Shown here: positions 1-8,470 of the stretch, in pieces
Position numbering within the stretch: the stretch's first letter is position 1
Layout of the letters: every line of letters begins with the position of its first letter
DNA from: Gryganskiella cystojenkinii
Taxonomy: Eukaryota > Mortierellomycota > Mortierellomycetes > Mortierellales > Mortierellaceae
NCBI GenBank assembly: GCA_015852425.1
Contig: JAAAIG010000948.1
Coordinates: 1 to 13,994 of the forward strand
Length of the DNA stretch: 13,994 nucleotides
Direction: 5' to 3'
Made by a program: the position numbers and the translations under genes
The notes under the pieces: model-generated
The model's input: only the letters and a program-made list of their open reading frames with translations
The model's database searches: none
What the model was told of the DNA's origin: nothing

Positions 1-618
1 GTTGATGATCTGCTGGGCAAACCTGCCCGACAATTCCGCCATAGTCAGACGCTCAAGTTTTTGCCAAAGCAGAGATTGAAAGTGGTCGTAAAAAACGTTG
101 AATTGCAAGCAGTTGGCGTCTCTCTCAAAGCGCAAAGCTATTCCCTCGAATGTCTGAAGACTAGGGCTATCCAGAATCAAACCCTCGTCAAACTGAGTGT
201 TGGACGTGTTATCCACCGAGAGATGCCTGAGATTCGGGAATCGGGCTTGATAGCTGTCTTTTTTGACGCGGTCATCTGAGCATAACGACGCTGATGCTCC
301 TCGTCAGTCCAAACTACCTGACATTTCTTGAGCTCGAGTTTAGTGAGACGCATCGCTAGCGTGTAGAGTCGCTTTTCTTCCTGCGTGTAAACCTGAGATC
401 TGCCAACAAAAGCTCCTTCAGGGTCGGATAGGCCACGAGCAGGAGAGTGCCTCAACCGATATATAAACCTCTCTGAGAGACATTGAGACTGGAGAGTTTT
501 GGATTCAGTAGGGTCTTGGTGATTACTTTCCATGGACCGTACTCGGGACTGGCAGAGGAGACCGAGTCCATGGTACGCTGAGGTCAAGTTCAATCGTTAA
601 AAGTTTGGGAAACAGCAC
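1..618 (-). pseudogene. Decayed F-box-type leucine-rich-repeat gene, 5' and central part; continues past left edge
   Basis: Read on the minus strand, three frames each give LRR-like protein in succession, so the gene is broken. From about 264 down to base 1 one frame is open for some 88 codons and reads FPNLRHLSVDN and LERLTMAELSG, typical of the LRR parts of fungal F-box proteins. Upstream, at about 265-390, the coding sense is in another frame (RLTKLELKKCQVVWTDEEHQ). Upstream of that, about 380-571, a third frame carries WKVITKTLLNPKLSSLNV and YPTLKELLLADLRF, interrupted by an in-frame TGA at 452-454. A further LRR-like fragment, LFPKLLTIELDLS, lies at about 565-615 in yet another frame. 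The frame change near 259-264 falls in a run of six T (A on the coding strand), where a sequencing error is possible. The other lesions argue for genuine decay. No F-box itself is visible. An intron-based rescue was not found. Confidence 0.7.
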
Positions 619-962
619 GGGAGAATTGTGACTGTATCTTGCTGGTGTTCATCTTGGTGCTGCTCCCCTGCTCCTGAAAGCCAGAACCTGCTCAAAGAGG
701 AACAGTTATCCAAACAGAGACGGAGACAACGAAGTGGAAAGAAAGATAGCTTGGCAAAAGACAACCTTCCCAAAAACGCGTCCCTCTCAAATATATATGA
801 ATTTAATGGTGGCTTGGCTCAGACCAGCCTAAACCACGACGACAATTCTCTCCTTGCGCGGAGCTGACGCTATTTTATTTTCATTCTCTTTTGCTAATTA
901 ATTAATGTTTTAAAATCATCAAACACACCAGAAATCATCTGCATAATCGGAATCAACAATAA
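619..962 (+). promoter_or_regulatory. Upstream region of the intact F-box gene
   Basis: This stretch separates the broken minus-strand LRR gene from the plus-strand F-box gene. It holds no ORF resembling a known protein. A TATA-like TATATAT lies at 792-798, about 165 bp before the ATG at 963. An AT-rich tract with repeated TTAA follows at about 893-915, and it contains a two-codon upstream ORF (ATG at 904). Which of these act as promoter elements is inference. Confidence 0.4.
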
Positions 963-2798
963 ATGGACCAAGTCGAGATCAACCTCGCTGTCGGAGAGTT
1001 TCTAAGGCCTCGCGACCTCTCAACCTGCACCCTTGTCTGTAAAAAATGGAATGTCATCTACACTCCGCTGCTCTACTCAGAGGTCGACACGTCCCACCAT
1101 GGTATCCCTTTTATTTCGCCCTCTCTCGACTCTCTTAAACAACACGCCCGTCATATCCGAAAACTGACCACGACTTATTATGGTCCGTGCATGGATATCT
1201 TCAAGACCCGTTCGAACGTCATCAAGGAACTTTACCTTTCTGATCCAGTCCCCAGCGAGCCTCCGGCTCCGTTTCAACCATCCGTCATTTACCCAACGAA
1301 CCCAGTCCTTGACTTAATCCGCAGGAACCCCAGGATCGAATCCGCCTCTTTCACGTCCGATACTGAAGACGTCCCCATCGAGATTCTCAAAGCCCTTGTC
1401 AAGGATTCCAAGGCCCTGAAGCGATTTGCGGTCAGGGATGCGATCGTCTACAGGGACGGCTTTGGATCCATTCTCGATCTGTGTCAGCGTCTCACCTTTC
1501 TGGATCTCTACTGTATCACAGAAAATACAACCCAGGTCAACATCACGCGTTACCCAGACTTCAAGACCCTCAAGACCCTCAAACTTTGTATCATTGGCAA
1601 TGATTTTTCTGCGGCCCGACAACTGCAATGGATCCAGAAATGCCCTCAAATCGAATTTCTTCACTGGGATCTTCTCCTCACGATCCCAAAAGCAAAATTT
1701 CCTACGAAACAGTTTTGTGACCTCCTGGCCAAGAAGCGGTTCCCGAAACTACACAAACTCCACATCGAACTGGAACCTCAACTATCGGATTCGGATCTCT
1801 GTATGATCATGACGGATATTCATCGATTGACCGAACTCCATGTCCCAGTCTGTAATTTCGGGCCAAAGGCCTTCGGTGCGCTCAAGAGACATTTCCATAC
1901 CTTGGAAGCCCTGGACGTCAAGGGCTGCCCCAATTTTGGAAGTGAGCGAGCCCAAATCGTCTTGGAGTCCTGCCCCCGACTACAGAAACTGAGCGCGGAT
2001 TTCTTGCACGGTCAGAATATTGTCGCAAACAGGCTTTCGACCTCCTCCTCCTCCTCGTCATCATCGTCCACTCAGAAGAAAGGATGGGTCTGTCGCGGTC
2101 TCCGGGTCTTGGACGTTTGCATCATCAAGATTTCTCAGCCACGTTGGCGTTTCGAGGTCTTCACGCAACTTGGTGAAATGACAGAACTTCGAGAACTCCA
2201 TCTCGGATTCCATAAACTATCGAGTGGTGCGGACTGGTTCCACAAGCAAGACAATCAAGCGCCCAAGTTTCGACTAGATTGCGGTCTCGATGCCCTTGTC
2301 GGACTAAAACACCTGGAACAGTTCACATTCAATCAATTGCCGCAAAACATGCAAGAAGAGGACGTTCGATGGATCGCCCAAGCCTGGCCGTTCCTGGAAC
2401 GGATCACGATCAAGATGAACAAGGACGATACAAAGCTCGCGAAACTGATCCAGATCCTGTACCAGGCTCGACCTGGATTGGACCTCGATGAGGTGTTTTT
2501 ACCGGACCATGGACAATATCGTGAACCAACGCCACCCCATCGAGCACGAGGTGGGTTCCCAGATCTGGTCGCGAACCATGATGGTCTTGCGAATCTTATG
2601 GAAGCATATGGAGATGGAATTGTTGGATTTGGGTACAATGGACCCGATGGGGCGTTCGAGTATCATAACCCCGAGCCGTATATGGCTTGGGACGAGCTCC
2701 ATGGCCATGGTGGCCATGGTGGTGGAGGAAACTACTATGGGCAGGAAGACTTCGACCCAAGTCAGTACGATATCTTTGACTTAGGTGGTGTCGACTAA
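963..2798 (+). CDS. F-box and leucine-rich-repeat protein, probable SCF ubiquitin-ligase substrate adaptor
   Basis: This is a single-exon gene of 611 aa; the ATG at 963 has a favourable context (ATAAATGG). Residues about 6-42 form an F-box (EFLRPRDLSTCTLVCKKWN, then YTPLLYSEVD), which in this family binds Skp1 and joins the protein to a cullin-1 ubiquitin ligase. Residues about 100-500 contain degenerate LRRs (LTFLDLYC, FKTLKTLKLC, LTELHVPVC, LEALDVKGC, LRELHLGFH, LERITIK), the expected substrate-binding surface. Nine serines (361-369), encoded by a TCC/TCG/TCA tract, interrupt the LRR region. The carboxy terminus is unusual: a Gly/His stretch at 580-589 followed by an acidic, aromatic tail. 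The substrate cannot be predicted. It diverges from the decayed LRR gene on its left, suggesting local family turnover. The F-box/LRR assignment is strong; the specific role is unknown. Confidence 0.9.
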   Translation: MDQVEINLAVGEFLRPRDLSTCTLVCKKWNVIYTPLLYSEVDTSHHGIPFISPSLDSLKQHARHIRKLTTTYYGPCMDIFKTRSNVIKELYLSDPVPSEPPAPFQPSVIYPTNPVLDLIRRNPRIESASFTSDTEDVPIEILKALVKDSKALKRFAVRDAIVYRDGFGSILDLCQRLTFLDLYCITENTTQVNITRYPDFKTLKTLKLCIIGNDFSAARQLQWIQKCPQIEFLHWDLLLTIPKAKFPTKQFCDLLAKKRFPKLHKLHIELEPQLSDSDLCMIMTDIHRLTELHVPVCNFGPKAFGALKRHFHTLEALDVKGCPNFGSERAQIVLESCPRLQKLSADFLHGQNIVANRLSTSSSSSSSSSTQKKGWVCRGLRVLDVCIIKISQPRWRFEVFTQLGEMTELRELHLGFHKLSSGADWFHKQDNQAPKFRLDCGLDALVGLKHLEQFTFNQLPQNMQEEDVRWIAQAWPFLERITIKMNKDDTKLAKLIQILYQARPGLDLDEVFLPDHGQYREPTPPHRARGGFPDLVANHDGLANLMEAYGDGIVGFGYNGPDGAFEYHNPEPYMAWDELHGHGGHGGGGNYYGQEDFDPSQYDIFDLGGVD

Positions 2799-2899
2799 AG
2801 GTTTCGAGACGAAGTTCACATTGAAGTAAAAAATATTAAATTCGTTTGAAATATATTTTAAAAAAAAAAGCTATACAATGAGGGGTGATTGGTTGTATT

Positions 2900-2905
2900 A
2901 ATAAA
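2900..2905 (+). terminator. AATAAA polyadenylation signal for the F-box gene
   Basis: A canonical AATAAA on the plus strand lies 102 bp after the F-box stop codon, after an AT-rich tract. It sits inside the 152-bp gap between the two convergent stop codons, so the two transcripts' 3' ends probably lie very close or overlap. Confidence 0.5.
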
Positions 2906-2950
2906 CACGGCAAGGGAGATAGAAAAAACACGTTTGCGATCATCTCCTTC

Positions 2951-5214
2951 TTAAGCCAGGGCACCCATGGGATCAAAAGCAGGGAGGACATGGACGGGTT
3001 CCTCCAAGACATCCAAGTACTTTTGAGGTGTAATCTCCTTCTCGAGGACGACCTGGTAAACAAATTCCGTGAACCAGGCATCGCTCATGGTCACGTAGCC
3101 CTTGTCGCCACCAACATCACCCCAGCTGTTCTCGACTCTCCAGCGAACAGGCTTGTTGTTTTCGTCGAGATGGACGCCGGTAAAGACCATGGCATGGGTC
3201 ATCAAGGACTCGCCGTGGATCAAGCGCTCGGCCTTGGTCATGTTGAAGCTGACGTTGAAGGCGAGATCGTACTGGAAGACCTTGGGGTCCAAGATTCCGG
3301 CATCGCGTTGCATGTACTTGCCGACATCTGCGCCAAACCAGACCTATTTATGCATTCGAAAGTAATAAGAGAGTTTAGGACTACTGATCTTTTCATGTGT
3401 AGCAGTGCAGAGGAGTCGAAGGGAGTTAAACTTACAGGTTTGCCAGAAGAGAGCTTCTTGATCGCAAGGGTTTTCAAGTCCTCGATAGGTGCGTTGACAT
3501 AGCGAATGGGACGACCTCCAGAGATGTTGCCGAGGTACTGAACCGTATACAAGTTCATGAACTTGTTGCGAGGGTCGTTGATGATCGAGATGGTCTCCTC
3601 AACCTAAGAACGAGATGTTCGGTATGAAAAAGGAGCGATTAGTATATATATTGCTCACTGTCCAAAAGAGAGCGGACAGTTTCAGAGATATAGATCGTAT
3701 TTATGACTTACAGGGTATCCGATGTGCTCCCGGAAGTACGACTGAGGGGTCTGGTTCTCAAACTCGAAATACTTCTTGTCCTTGTTTCTGAAGGCCCAAG
3801 TGAAGTTACCCTTGGGGGGTTCACCAAGCGTGATCGCCAAGATGTTGTAAATCTCCTTCAAGGATTTTTCCTTCTCGTGGCGCAATTGCTCGACGGAATG
3901 ACCAAGAGCGGCCAAGCGACGAAGAACGACGGCATGATCACGCAACTTTGAGATAACAAGAGCATTGAGTTTGCCCGAGTTCGAAGAGCTGAAGGACTCG
4001 GGGTAGACTGACTTTGGGACGACACCATACCGATGTACAAGGTTGATCAACATATCCCATTGACCGCCGTCGTTCACGGGTTCCTTGAGCAAATGTTGGA
4101 CCACTCTGTCGTTCACATCCTCGTCGCGCAGATCGATCATGCACTCCAAGAACCCTATGCGTTGCGTGAGTAACAACAACAACCGGAAAAAAAGAGAAAG
4201 AAAAAGTTCAGTTGGAAATCGAGCACATAAAAGGAAAGGAAATGAAACGCCCGATTCTTTTCGAGACGGTCTTGGCTTTCTTGAATGTTTTTGGGGGCTA
4301 CACAAACAAAAGTTGCGGCAAACACAGGCCACAACCCGGAGAATGTGAACTGCGGGATGGAAAAATCGACGGCGCCCAGCTCTGTTTGGCTGTTTTTGCT
4401 CCCATTCGATAACGACGAGGGTACTCTCTCGTGGTACAAGAAGAGCCAATCCACTAAAAACACACTTTTTGTTCACACGAGGACAAATAATCACCCAAAA
4501 AAACTGTAAAAAAACCTTACAGTTGCTCTTCTCGAACTTGTCCCAGAAGAAAAGGTAGCCCTGGGACAACTCGAATTCTTCGAGGTTATACTTCTTCATG
4601 ACCTCGACTCGGAAGACGTTCAAGGCCGCAAAGATCCAGCAACGTCCCGAGGATTTCTGGTTCGTAACCATGCTCTCGACCGGGATCTTCGTGTTGAAGA
4701 CATGGTTGTCCGCAATCATGACCTGACGGTTCGTGATCAGGGTCGAGAAATCGAGCGAGTGCGCCGCATTTTGGACCATCAGATTCTTGGGATCCGCAGA
4801 AAAGTCATTGCTAGCAAAGAAAAGATGATAAATGGAAATGTCGAACGAGTTGTTGAGAATCCAGGAATAAGAAAACGAGGGTGCTTGCGTTGGCAAGAAA
4901 AAAACTCAGCAGCAGTCTCGCGTGGCATAATTATGGTAAATCAAAAAAAAAAATAGAGATAGTTGAAGTCTTTTTGTGATACATTACCTCAATTGCACGA
5001 CCTGGTCCTTTCGGAGTCCAGCCTTGGGGTGATTGATGCCATGGGGCTCGGTGAGGACAGGGGCAGGATCGGAAGAAGAGATGTCGAGTTTCATTTTTTC
5101 GGTTGGATAGGCTGGGAGGTGAGAGGAAGAAGAGTTGGAGTAAGAGGGAGGGGAGTTTTTACGAGCGACGATGGTGCTTGAGGCTTCGATATGTTTTGAA
5201 GAAACGCAGCCCAT
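2951..5214 (-). CDS. BLH1: Bleomycin hydrolase, cytosolic cysteine aminopeptidase of peptidase family C1B, with predicted acylated N terminus
   Basis: Five exons: 5214-4988, 4810-4521, 4154-3712, 3603-3436, 3343-2951. They give 506 aa with consistent splice phases and GT-AG introns; intron 3 has a TACTAAT branch site. The papain-type triad is intact: Cys133 in NQKSSGRCW, His426 in GESLMTHAM, Asn448 in RVENSWG. The end DPMGALA is the hallmark C terminus that, in the family hexamer, reaches the active site and limits activity to aminopeptidase/carboxypeptidase-like trimming. Known roles are removing amino-terminal residues from peptides, homocysteine-thiolactone hydrolysis and bleomycin inactivation. 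Length exceeds the roughly 455 aa of human and yeast cytosolic forms because of about 75 extra or poorly conserved N-terminal residues, starting MGCVSSKH. That start fits N-myristoylation (Gly2, Ser6) with palmitoylatable Cys3; most of the rest is Ser-rich. I chose the ATG at 5214 because upstream codons are low-complexity pyrimidine-rich leader. It diverges from the GTPase gene. Intron 2 (366 nt) is stop-free in frame. Confidence 0.95.
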
Positions 5215-5679
5215 GGGGGAAAAGGGGGGTTTTAAGGAACGAGGAAGGGGCTGAGGAAGAGACGATGAGGTGAGGGTAGTAACGATTGGAGAAGAGAGAG
5301 AAGAGAGAGAAGGGGGAGGAATAGAAGGAGGCAAATGAAAGGGGTGGTGGAACAAATCCGACGGATGGACTTGAGTCAGGGTCGGAGTAAACTTTTCTAA
5401 ACGTAAAACCATAATTATTAGTGCGAGCCCTTGTCAAATGTAAAAAATCTTTTCCATGCCGCAGTGAAGGGGATCGGCATTCCCCTTTTTTTACTTCTTT
5501 TTCTTTCGAGTTTCTGCCGTTGTTCCGCCAACATCATTTTTCGTCCCTTCTCTTCTTGTATCCCACACACTTCATCCCAGATCTTGCTTTTTGCCTTTTT
5601 TATTTTCCAACTCCTTTTTTTCCTTGTCCCATCAGGATTTGGTACTGTTTTTACCCCTATCCCGATTTGACTCTTGCCC
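5215..5679. promoter_or_regulatory. Shared divergent promoter of bleomycin hydrolase and the Arf-like GTPase
   Basis: The two ATGs are 465 bp apart and point away from each other. The left half, about 5222-5340, is strongly purine-rich on the plus strand (GAGAGAAGAGAGAGAAGGGG at 5294-5313), so it is pyrimidine-rich in the protease leader. The right half, about 5462-5650, is pyrimidine-rich on the plus strand, so the GTPase leader is also pyrimidine-rich. A short AT-rich centre (about 5398-5418) separates them. Such sense-strand CT tracts are common near fungal transcription starts. No coding sense is recognised here. Confidence 0.55.
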
Positions 5680-6600
5680 ATGGGTGTTGCATCCTCAGCC
5701 GACCAAACCGCATCGAGACTGATCCTGCTTGGCGGGAGTAGTGCTGGAAAGTCCACGATTCTCTATCAACTATTGCTCGGGGAACGAGTCAACACTATCC
5801 CGACCATCGGCTGTAACGTCGAGACCATCATCTTTTTCAAGACCTCGTCCTCAACGTCAGCAACTGCAACGGTCTCTACTGTCAGTCAGGGGACAAGGAA
5901 TAGCAGTAATGGCTCCGGACAGGGAAAAGAGGTATGGTCATGGCCCTGGTCATCACCAAGGGCTATTATACCATTGTTATCTTCCCTGGCCACCAAAACA
6001 AGGACATATGCCGTCTGGGAGATTCCTGAACACAGAGGAGGTGTCGTAGCATGGGCAAGAGATTATGTAGAACAGCCACGATGGCTACCTTCAACGAGTT
6101 CAGAGACAACTGCGACCAGGATAGGAGATCAAGAACAAAGACGAGCGCAAAGCGAGAAGAAGCCGCTACCACCACCTGTGCCAGCAGTGATCTTTGTCGT
6201 GGATTCTGCCGAGCATGATCCGAGTTGGAACCAGGACACCAAGAGTTGTTTCTGGACCACCATGAGTCTCGATGGATTCACAACGAACATCGCAGTCGGT
6301 ACCGGAAACAACAATAACAGCGACAATACCACAGCCTCACCGAGATTACCCATTGGGATTACGCCGAATGCTCCGGTGCTCGTGTTTGCGAACAAACAGG
6401 ATCAGAGACATGCAATGACTGTGGGCGAGGTCCGGGACTGGCTCGAGTTACCAAGGTTAAACGCAGCCAGGGGAAGTGATGACCATGACTCCTCGGGCAA
6501 TCATCACCGTCACGAGTGGCATATCCAAGGATGCAATGCCCTGACGGGCGAGGGTCTCCAGGAGGGCATCGATTGGCTCATGGAACGACTAAGTGTTTGA
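5680..6600 (+). CDS. Divergent Arf-like small GTPase with long insertions and an atypical switch II
   Basis: Single exon, 306 aa from the ATG at 5680; an in-frame TTG at 5674 is not a likely eukaryotic start. The start MGVASSAD fits N-myristoylation, as in Arf proteins. G1 is GGSSAGKST (18-26). Switch [12 protein letters not shown] (39-49), matches Arf and keeps the magnesium-binding Thr (Thr42). A Ser/Thr-rich insert of roughly 50 residues follows (about 55-108). The G3 position reads [12 protein letters not shown] (110-121), where Arfs have WDxGGQ: Asp is replaced by Glu114, and the catalytic Gln is missing. Then comes a second insert (about 136-167), IFVVDS (171-176), a third Asn/Thr-rich insert (about 200-228), the G4 motif NKQD (238-241), a His/Asp/Ser-rich insert (about 265-278), and a G5-like [13 protein letters not shown] (284-296). 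Arf family membership is clear from G1, switch I, G4 and G5. The subfamily and pathway are not identifiable. It likely binds GTP, but hydrolysis must be altered or GAP-independent. It is divergent to bleomycin hydrolase and convergent with BCS1. Confidence 0.88.
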   Translation: MGVASSADQTASRLILLGGSSAGKSTILYQLLLGERVNTIPTIGCNVETIIFFKTSSSTSATATVSTVSQGTRNSSNGSGQGKEVWSWPWSSPRAIIPLLSSLATKTRTYAVWEIPEHRGGVVAWARDYVEQPRWLPSTSSETTATRIGDQEQRRAQSEKKPLPPPVPAVIFVVDSAEHDPSWNQDTKSCFWTTMSLDGFTTNIAVGTGNNNNSDNTTASPRLPIGITPNAPVLVFANKQDQRHAMTVGEVRDWLELPRLNAARGSDDHDSSGNHHRHEWHIQGCNALTGEGLQEGIDWLMERLSV

Positions 6601-6667
6601 ACCGCAAATCAACAACAACAAAAAAACTTAAACAAAGGAAAAGAAGACAAAAATGGTTTCTATGCAG

Positions 6668-6679
6668 TTTATTTTTATT
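6668..6679 (-). terminator. Tandem AATAAA polyadenylation signals for BCS1
   Basis: Read on the minus strand, two consecutive AATAAA hexamers (6674-6679 and 6668-6673) lie 42-53 nt downstream of the BCS1 stop at 6721. They fall within the 120-bp gap before the convergent GTPase stop at 6600, so 3' ends of the two transcripts are closely packed. Confidence 0.5.
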
Positions 6680-6720
6680 TTTTTCCTGTTTTGTTTTTTT
6701 TTTCGGTCGGTAAAATCATT

Positions 6721-8470
6721 TTAGTCAACACGATCCTTGACGAACAAATAATTCACATTCTCACAGGCTTCCTCAGGTCGATCCTTGAAGTGGACAAAAT
6801 GACCCTGCAACGCTGCCGTGCTGACCTTGTGACCTTCCAGACTCTTGACGAATCTTTGAGCGAGTTCCTCGTGATCATCATAGAATCGCTTGAACATCTT
6901 TTTGATTTGAGAGGGAGTTGCATCACCAACGTACTCTCGAAGGTCCACACGTCCAGGTCGGATCAGGGCTGGGTCCAGAGAATCCACGTGATTAGTCGTC
7001 ATAAAGATAATTCGGCCCTCGGATGAAGCGACGCCGTCCAGCGCATTGAGCAATCCACTGAACGTGACCATTGATTGGAAGCTGAAAAATGAAAACAAAA
7101 AATAGAAATTGATCAAAAACTGTCAAAATCGATAAGCGGAATCTCCTTCAATGGCATGACATGGAGGACTTACCCTTCCTGAGTCTTTTCACGCTTTGCA
7201 AAGGCAGCATCAATATCCTCGAGGAGCATAATACTCCGCTCGGGCAAGTTGGTCAACAAGTGGTTCAACCGATCGTTGGTCAACCCACGTTCACTGAGGT
7301 TCAAGATGCAAATGTTGTACTCGAGTTCTCCAGCCAGAGCCTGAATGAAACTGGTCTTGCCACTTCCTGGAGGTCCATAGAGCAAGTATCCACGACGGTA
7401 TGGGATGCCTATATTATAAGTATCGGTTAGAGACCAGACATCAAGAACAATACGTGTAAACTACTCCATTTCATAGGTGCATAAAAAGAGAAAGAGTAAA
7501 TGGTTTTCTTACCTCGGTCGTCGTACCACTTCTCGTTTTTGACAAACTCCTTGACGTCCCTCACAACACGTTCGCCAATCCCATCGGCCAAGATGACCGA
7601 TTGCAACAATCGTCTCTTTCTCGGTTGCCCAAAGGGTCTCCATTCGGCTCCCCAACTCGTATAGATCACAGTCTTGCCCTCCTGGTTCATCAACGCCATC
7701 TTTTGAGCCTCTTGCAACAATTCTGAAAAGACTTGACGGTCGCGTGATAGGGTCGTCAATGTCACAGTCTCCCAGGGTGCGCCCGTCGAGAGATCCATCA
7801 TCTTGGCATCGCGGGTACGTTCGACTTGGATCCAGGCACCTCTGTAGCAGATCAAGTGTTTTCCATTGCCAGGGACAAGGTTGAATCGGGTCGAGACGGA
7901 TCCGTTATCGTGTTGTTTGAATTCTGTTTGGACGGCAAGGAATTGAGCCCGTTGGTTGATCTTGTTCGCTAACCGATCGCTCCAACGGCTCAAGATACCA
8001 TGTCGTACTTTGGGTGAGGCACCAATGGTTCCCGATCCAGCTTTGTTGTTGGATCCTGTGACGGCCGCATTGCGAGACTGAGACGACATCCAGTGGAGGA
8101 ACCAGAGATAGGACTTGTCCTTGCTGGGAATCTCGAGGGTGACAAGTAATTGACGGCGGAGAAGACTGGCGCTTGCGAGGGTTCCCTGACGCAAAATGGT
8201 CAGTCCTGCACCGACAGCCATCAGACCGAATCCTGCAGAAAAGTAAGGATTGGAACCGATCACAGACTGGAAGAATCCTTGTTGTTCTGTTCCTGCTGAG
8301 GCCAGATCTGATGATCCTGATGACGGCAATGACGCCGACGGTGGTGATGTAGATGAGGGTGCCGAGGGCTGTATTGATCCTGAAGGCGTGGTAGAGCCGT
8401 TTTCACTTGCAACGCGGGTATTAGAGGACGACATTGTGTTGTCCGTTGAACGAATTGTAAGGGAGCTCAT
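6721..8470 (-). CDS. BCS1: Mitochondrial chaperone BCS1, AAA ATPase for Rieske protein insertion into complex III
   Basis: Three exons: 8470-7513, 7408-7174, 7081-6721. They give 517 aa with matching phases and GTAAG donors; intron 1 has a CTAAC branch site. BCS1 sits in the mitochondrial inner membrane as a heptamer and translocates the folded Rieske iron-sulfur protein so that cytochrome bc1 can be completed. Visible here: residues 1-65 are Ser/Thr/Pro-rich. [20 protein letters not shown] (74-93) holds the single membrane segment, followed by the basic internal targeting stretch (LLRRQ) and the BCS1 signature EIPSKDKSY. The BCS1-specific domain runs to about residue 310. Walker A is GPPGSGKT (331-338), Walker B is IMLLEDIDA (379-387), and [20 protein letters not shown] is the sensor/arginine-finger region. 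At 517 aa it is longer than yeast (456) and human (419) BCS1, mainly through its N terminus. The ATG at 8470 has AAAATGA context. Identification is secure. Confidence 0.96.

Noticed and set aside
628..867. 79-codon plus-strand ORF
   Set aside because: No recognisable domain. It begins with GTG rather than ATG and lies between a decayed gene and a promoter; it is probably chance.
4155..4520. snoRNA hosted in the long protease intron
   Set aside because: No convincing C/D box pair (UGAUGA with CUGA near the end) or H/ACA structure was seen by eye.
3682..4896. A continuous 404-codon minus-strand ORF as the protease gene
   Set aside because: It begins inside intron 1, reads through intron 2 and ends in intron 3. 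The five-exon model restores contiguous bleomycin hydrolase sequence with correct GT-AG sites, so the long ORF is a by-product of the stop-free intron.
5674..5679. TTG at 5674 as start of the GTPase
   Set aside because: TTG starts are not expected in a fungal nuclear gene. The ATG six bases later has good context and gives an Arf-like myristoylation start.
5932..6001. An intron inside the GTPase (GTATGG donor to ACAAG acceptor)
   Set aside because: Removing it shifts the frame before the G3 region and does not restore WDxGGQ. The uninterrupted ORF joins all recognisable GTPase motifs.
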